Shown here in pieces: positions 63,107-64,000 of a stretch of DNA of 64,000 nucleotides. This DNA is from Hyphomicrobium sp. (GTDB lineage Bacteria; Pseudomonadota; Alphaproteobacteria; Rhizobiales; Hyphomicrobiaceae), in contig PERL01000012.1 of the NCBI GenBank assembly GCA_002928735.1, positions 42,086 through 106,085 on the forward strand, read 5' to 3'. Position 1 is the stretch's first letter, and each line of letters starts with the position of its first letter. The translations under genes and the position numbers were made by a program. The notes beneath the pieces are model-generated. The model was not told where the DNA came from and made no database searches. It saw nothing but the letters and a program-made list of their open reading frames with translations.

Positions 63107-64000
63107 TTATAGGTCTACACTCCTGAGCCGTAGTGCGTTGCCGACGACACTTACCGACGAGAGCGCCATGGCGGCCGCCGCAATGATTGGCGAGAGAAGT
63201 ATCCCAAAGACCGGGTAGAGAACGCCTGCAGCTATCGGGACACCCGCCGCATTGTAAGCGAAGGCGAAGAACAGATTTTGACGGATATTGGCCATAGTCG
63301 CTGACGAGAGGTGCCGTGCGCGCACGATGCCCATCAGATCCCCTTTGAGCAGCGTGACGCCCGCGCTTTCCATAGCGACATCTGTCCCGGTGCCCATGGC
63401 GATGCCAACATCGGCCGCAGCAAGCGCCGGCGCGTCATTCACGCCATCACCGGCCATGGCGACGATACGGCCTTGCGCGCGCAACTTCTCCACGATGCGG
63501 CTCTTGTCTTCGGGGAGGACTTCGGCCTCGACATCAGTGATCCCGAGCTTTTCGGCAACGGCACGCGCAGTGGTGGCATTGTCACCCGTCAGCATCACCA
63601 CATGCACGCCGGCTCTTTGCAAAGCCTTGATCGCCGCGGGCGTCGACTCCTTGATCGGGTCGGCAATGGCAATGATCCCGCTTGCTACCCCGTCCACAGC
63701 CACGAAGATTGCGGTCGCACCCTCGCCGCGCAGTTTTTCAGCCTCGTTAACAAGGTCTCTGGTGGCAATGCCTTGCTCATCCATCAATCGCCTGTTGCCG
63801 ATGGCTACGCGGCGGCCATCCACCACGCCAAGCGCGCCTTTGCCGAGGGGGGAGTCAAAATCCTTGGCTTCCGACAGTGCAAGCGAGCGGCTCTGCGCTT
63901 CGCGGACGATGGCATCGGCCAGCGGATGCTCGCTTGATCGCTCAAGGCTCGCAGCCAGTCGCAGGAGTTCGTGTTCAGCGATCGTGCCAACGACACGAAT
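63107..64000 (-). CDS. Copper-type P1B ATPase, C-terminal part (cut by window edge)
   Basis: The frame is open from 64000 to the stop at 63107 (297 codons). It starts within the P/N domain: [16 protein letters not shown] carries the P1B-specific HP motif, then [58 protein letters not shown] (hinge) and two C-terminal helices with [15 protein letters not shown] and [19 protein letters not shown]. The last helix residues (MxxSS) fit Cu(I)-exporting CopA rather than Zn/Cd pumps. Metal-resistance cargo of the element. The N-terminal part lies outside. Confidence 0.9.
   Translation of the reverse strand: MRVVGTIAEHELLRLAASLERSSEHPLADAIVREAQSRSLALSEAKDFDSPLGKGALGVVDGRRVAIGNRRLMDEQGIATRDLVNEAEKLRGEGATAIFVAVDGVASGIIAIADPIKESTPAAIKALQRAGVHVVMLTGDNATTARAVAEKLGITDVEAEVLPEDKSRIVEKLRAQGRIVAMAGDGVNDAPALAAADVGIAMGTGTDVAMESAGVTLLKGDLMGIVRARHLSSATMANIRQNLFFAFAYNAAGVPIAAGVLYPVFGILLSPIIAAAAMALSSVSVVGNALRLRSVDL

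Larger units (their letters stand above)
38649..64000. mobile_element. Integrated plasmid-like genomic island, right end outside the window
   Basis: Defined by the tRNA-Pro attachment fragment, the adjacent tyrosine integrase, AlpA regulator, parA-RHH-repA replication/partition genes with an iteron origin, ArdC antirestriction, thermonuclease, hipBA and a P1B metal ATPase. Base composition is uneven, with AT-richer cargo around 44.5-51 kb. No relaxase or type IV secretion gene is visible, so self-transfer cannot be judged. At least 25.3 kb long. Confidence 0.85.

Overview
The window comes from a GC-rich alphaproteobacterium, most likely of the order Hyphomicrobiales (Rhizobiales). The clues are the Rrf2/IscR-led iscS-sufB-sufC-sufD-sufS-sufT gene order, the tyrS-anmK / AsmA-like / bcp / bactofilin neighbourhood, a GTG/TTG-tolerant start usage with strong C/G third positions, and a RepA(RPA)-ParA plasmid-type module typical of that group. 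A genus cannot be named from the sequence alone.

Region 1 (1-38.3 kb) is ordinary chromosome. It holds small membrane proteins, pirin, a GFA-fold protein, parE (topoisomerase IV), aqpZ, a DEAD-box RNA helicase with a long RG/RPER-rich tail, the complete SUF iron-sulfur assembly operon (13.4-21.1 kb, minus strand) under an IscR-like regulator, a detached sufA-type gene, anmK, tyrS, a 1250-residue AsmA/YhdP-like protein, Bcp peroxiredoxin, a bactofilin, an FAD oxidoreductase, idi, a LysR regulator, and a membrane-fusion protein paired with an ABC transporter whose ATPase motifs are destroyed.

Region 2 (38.65 kb to the right edge) is a mobile element. Its left boundary is the 3' half of a tRNA-Pro(GGG) gene (38649-38698, minus strand) lying about 170 bp from a tyrosine integrase. 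The geometry predicts that the intact tRNA-Pro gene sits at the other end, beyond 64 kb. Just inside the boundary is a scrambled zone (39.99-43.17 kb) with a 130-bp direct duplication of the integrase 3' end plus truncated second copies of two genes found intact further right (ardC and a J-domain-like membrane gene), flanking a secreted-hydrolase pseudogene and a secreted papain-like protease. This reads as debris of a second, related element.

The element carries a plasmid-type maintenance core. It has a tandem AlpA regulator, parA, a ribbon-helix-helix partner whose own coding sequence contains a cluster of ATGCGAC sites also present in the parA operator (a candidate centromere), a RepA/RPA initiator, and an origin with ten direct 14-bp iterons (last four at about 22-bp spacing) plus one inverted copy 0.8 kb away. 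ArdC-like antirestriction, a thermonuclease and a hipBA toxin-antitoxin with four 16-bp operators at exact 27-bp spacing follow. The right edge cuts a copper-type P1B ATPase. No relaxase or type IV secretion gene is visible.

Between the AlpA genes and parA lies a lower-GC cargo block (44.7-50.9 kb). Its main unit is a co-directional overlapping cluster: a HipA-like kinase, an HTH protein with an unrecognised 260-residue C-terminal domain, a 69-residue protein, and a 783-residue SMC-like ATPase with zinc hook, plus possibly a 42-residue ORF. I see it as the best candidate for an undescribed defence or conflict system; that role is inference from architecture and context.
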